From NCBI RefSeq assembly GCF_947255005.1, contig NZ_CAMYFI010000098.1, positions 1 to 5,423 on the forward strand: a stretch of DNA of 5,423 nucleotides, given 5' to 3'. This document shows, in pieces, positions 4,657 through 5,423 of this stretch. The DNA comes from an uncultured Tessaracoccus sp. (GTDB lineage Bacteria > Actinomycetota > Actinomycetes > Propionibacteriales > Propionibacteriaceae). The notes under the pieces were generated by a model. The model had not been told where the DNA came from. It saw nothing but the letters and a program-made list of their open reading frames with translations, and searched no databases. Positions within the stretch are counted from its first letter, which is position 1. The number at the start of each line of letters is the position of its first letter. The position numbers were made by a program, and so were the translations under genes.

Positions 4657-4939
4657 GTGATCAGTATCGTTCGGCTACAAGGACACCGAGCGCATCTGGC
4701 ATGAGCAGTACGTCAAGCGCGTCGACCGGACCGTGCAGCGGGCGGTCATGCGGAAGCTGGAGCTGATCCACGCGGCGAAGGATCTCGATGATCTGCGAAT
4801 CTCGCCCGGGAATCGGCTGGAGCGTCTCGTTGGTGACCGGCGTGGGCAGCACAGCATCCGTGTGAATGCGCAATGGCGTATCTGCTTCGTCTGGAGAGAG
4901 TGATGTGCGGATGATGTCGAGCTCGTCGATTACCGCTGA
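4657..4939 (+). pseudogene. higB: HigB toxin remnant 2: frameshift after the start and a premature stop
   Basis: From TTC at 4670 the frame reads FGYKDTERIW, VQRAVMRKLELIHAAKDLDD, ISPGNRLERLVGD, GQHSIRVNAQWRICFVWRE and then TGA (4901-4903). Past that stop the same frame continues CADDVELVDYR to a second TGA (4937-4939), the normal HigB ending, so a GGA-like codon has probably become TGA. At the 5' end, GTG-ATC-AG is followed by an extra T (about 4665) compared with copy 1 (ACC-AGA-TCG-TTC), so the GTG at 4657 reads out of frame, and TGA (4658-4660) blocks the true frame. The central segment missing in copy 1 is present. Two separate lesions make a functional toxin very unlikely, though sequencing error at either site should be excluded. 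Confidence 0.85.
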
Positions 4940-5234
4940 GGCAGACTTGATTGAGCCGATCCACCTGGGAGGGATCTTGATGGAGGACTTCATCGAGGGT
5001 TTCGGGACTACGCAGCATAAGCTCGCCGTTTCGATCGGGGTGCCGCCTCGTCGGATCGATGAGATGGTGCATGGCAAGCGTGGTATCACTGCAGATACGG
5101 CGATACGGCTGGCGCGGTATTTCGGGACGTCCGAGGAGTTCTGGATGAATCTGCAGTCGAATTACGAGCTGCGGTTGGAGCGTCGCGAGTTGAAGAACAT
5201 GGTCGCCGCTATTACTCCACTGCAGGTCGCGTGA
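4911..5234 (+). CDS. higA: HigA-family antitoxin 2 (XRE helix-turn-helix)
   Basis: A 107-residue HigA antitoxin: LIEPIHLGGILMEDFIEGFG (13-32), helix-turn-helix TTQHKLAVSIGVPPRRIDEMV, then GITADTAIRLARYFG and EEFWMNLQSNYELRL. It pairs with HigB and self-represses. The usual H-P-G-E of the family is H-L-G-G here. ATG 4911 (or 4914) is chosen because GGAGAGAG (4893-4900) lies 10 nt upstream; the in-frame ATG at 4866 would start deep inside the toxin. The gene overlaps the original end of higB (4939) but starts just after its premature stop (4903). It is intact while its toxin is broken. It is clearly a paralogue of the module 1 antitoxin, with differences clustered at the two ends. Confidence 0.9.
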   Translation: MMSSSSITAEADLIEPIHLGGILMEDFIEGFGTTQHKLAVSIGVPPRRIDEMVHGKRGITADTAIRLARYFGTSEEFWMNLQSNYELRLERRELKNMVAAITPLQVA

Positions 5235-5271
5235 CCGAATATAACCTCACGGTGCAATGTGTCCGTGCCGC

Positions 5272-5423
5272 CTACTTGCTATTGACGTTAGGGGTGTAGG
5301 CGTCGTTCTTGAGTTCATCGCCGCCGCGCGGAAGCGATTCCCAGGGGCGGGCTTCGCTGTCTCGTTCTTATGGGGCTCTTCACAAACCAGGGTGTAGGTA
5401 GCGTTGTTGGGGTTTGCGGCGTG
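5272..5423 (-). pseudogene. Possible frameshifted 3' end of a minus-strand gene
   Basis: On the minus strand one frame entering at the window edge reads NPNNATYTLVCEEPHKNETA, and another frame downstream reads RPWESLPRGGDELKNDAY then TPNVNSK with a TAG at 5272-5274. Joined by a single-base shift around 5345-5362 they make one plausible soluble C-terminus. The second frame has its own stop (TTA, 5368-5370) upstream, so it cannot be an independent longer gene. I do not recognise the family. It may instead be chance open frame; the short length limits confidence. Confidence 0.35.

Noticed and set aside
4901..4903. TGA in higB-2 as a recoded (selenocysteine or read-through) codon
   Set aside because: The family has no cysteine or selenocysteine there, and a second independent frameshift lies at the 5' end, so simple decay is the better explanation.
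4661..5089. Minus-strand open frame (142 codons) opposite higBA-2
   Set aside because: It is the antisense reading of the toxin remnant and antitoxin and appears similarly opposite module 1.
1..5423. CRISPR array
   Set aside because: The five repeat copies are hundreds to thousands of bases apart, vary in length and are not separated by uniform spacers.

Overview
The window looks like an accessory, defence-type region of a high-GC Gram-positive bacterium (Actinobacteria). This rests on strong G/C preference at third codon positions in most genes, frequent GTG codons, an actinobacterial-style TPP riboswitch core, and HigBA, Abi_2 and cytidine-deaminase proteins of actinobacterial flavour. I cannot name a genus. 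No housekeeping gene is intact here.

Layout, left to right. A short leader with an inverted repeat (13-35) and a repeat copy (about 38-84) precedes a HEPN-domain protein (123-752). Next is a cytidine deaminase fused to a YqfB-like ASCH domain (830-1513). A structured intergenic region (1514-1776) ends in a strong UUCG-capped hairpin with a T-rich tail, directly ahead of an Abi_2/AbiF-like HEPN protein (1777-2691). Then comes a HigBA module with a wrecked toxin (2785-2955) and an intact antitoxin (2964-3263). A transposase remnant of IS481 type (about 3391-3575, minus) and an intact DUF488 gene (3572-4114, minus) follow. A TPP-riboswitch-like element (about 4373-4463) drives only a 48-codon ORF. 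A second HigBA module again has a wrecked toxin (4657-4939) and an intact antitoxin (4911-5234). The right edge holds what looks like the frameshifted 3' end of a minus-strand gene.

How the parts relate. Two HEPN ribonuclease-type proteins, two HigA antitoxins and an unusual nucleoside-modifying fusion are strung together in one orientation. Each of these five plus-strand modules is preceded by a copy of a short repeat with the core GTGGAGTTC; in the HigBA copies it runs into a TTAACG-N5-CGTTAA palindrome. The pattern suggests stepwise assembly or replacement of toxin/defence modules at a shared sequence. Both higB copies are independently broken, so the two HigA proteins look like orphan antitoxins.

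The most promising item is the structured RNA candidate plus Abi_2 gene, arranged like an RNA-antitoxin/HEPN-toxin pair. Second is the CDA-ASCH fusion, which could carry out two consecutive steps on N4-acetylcytidine.
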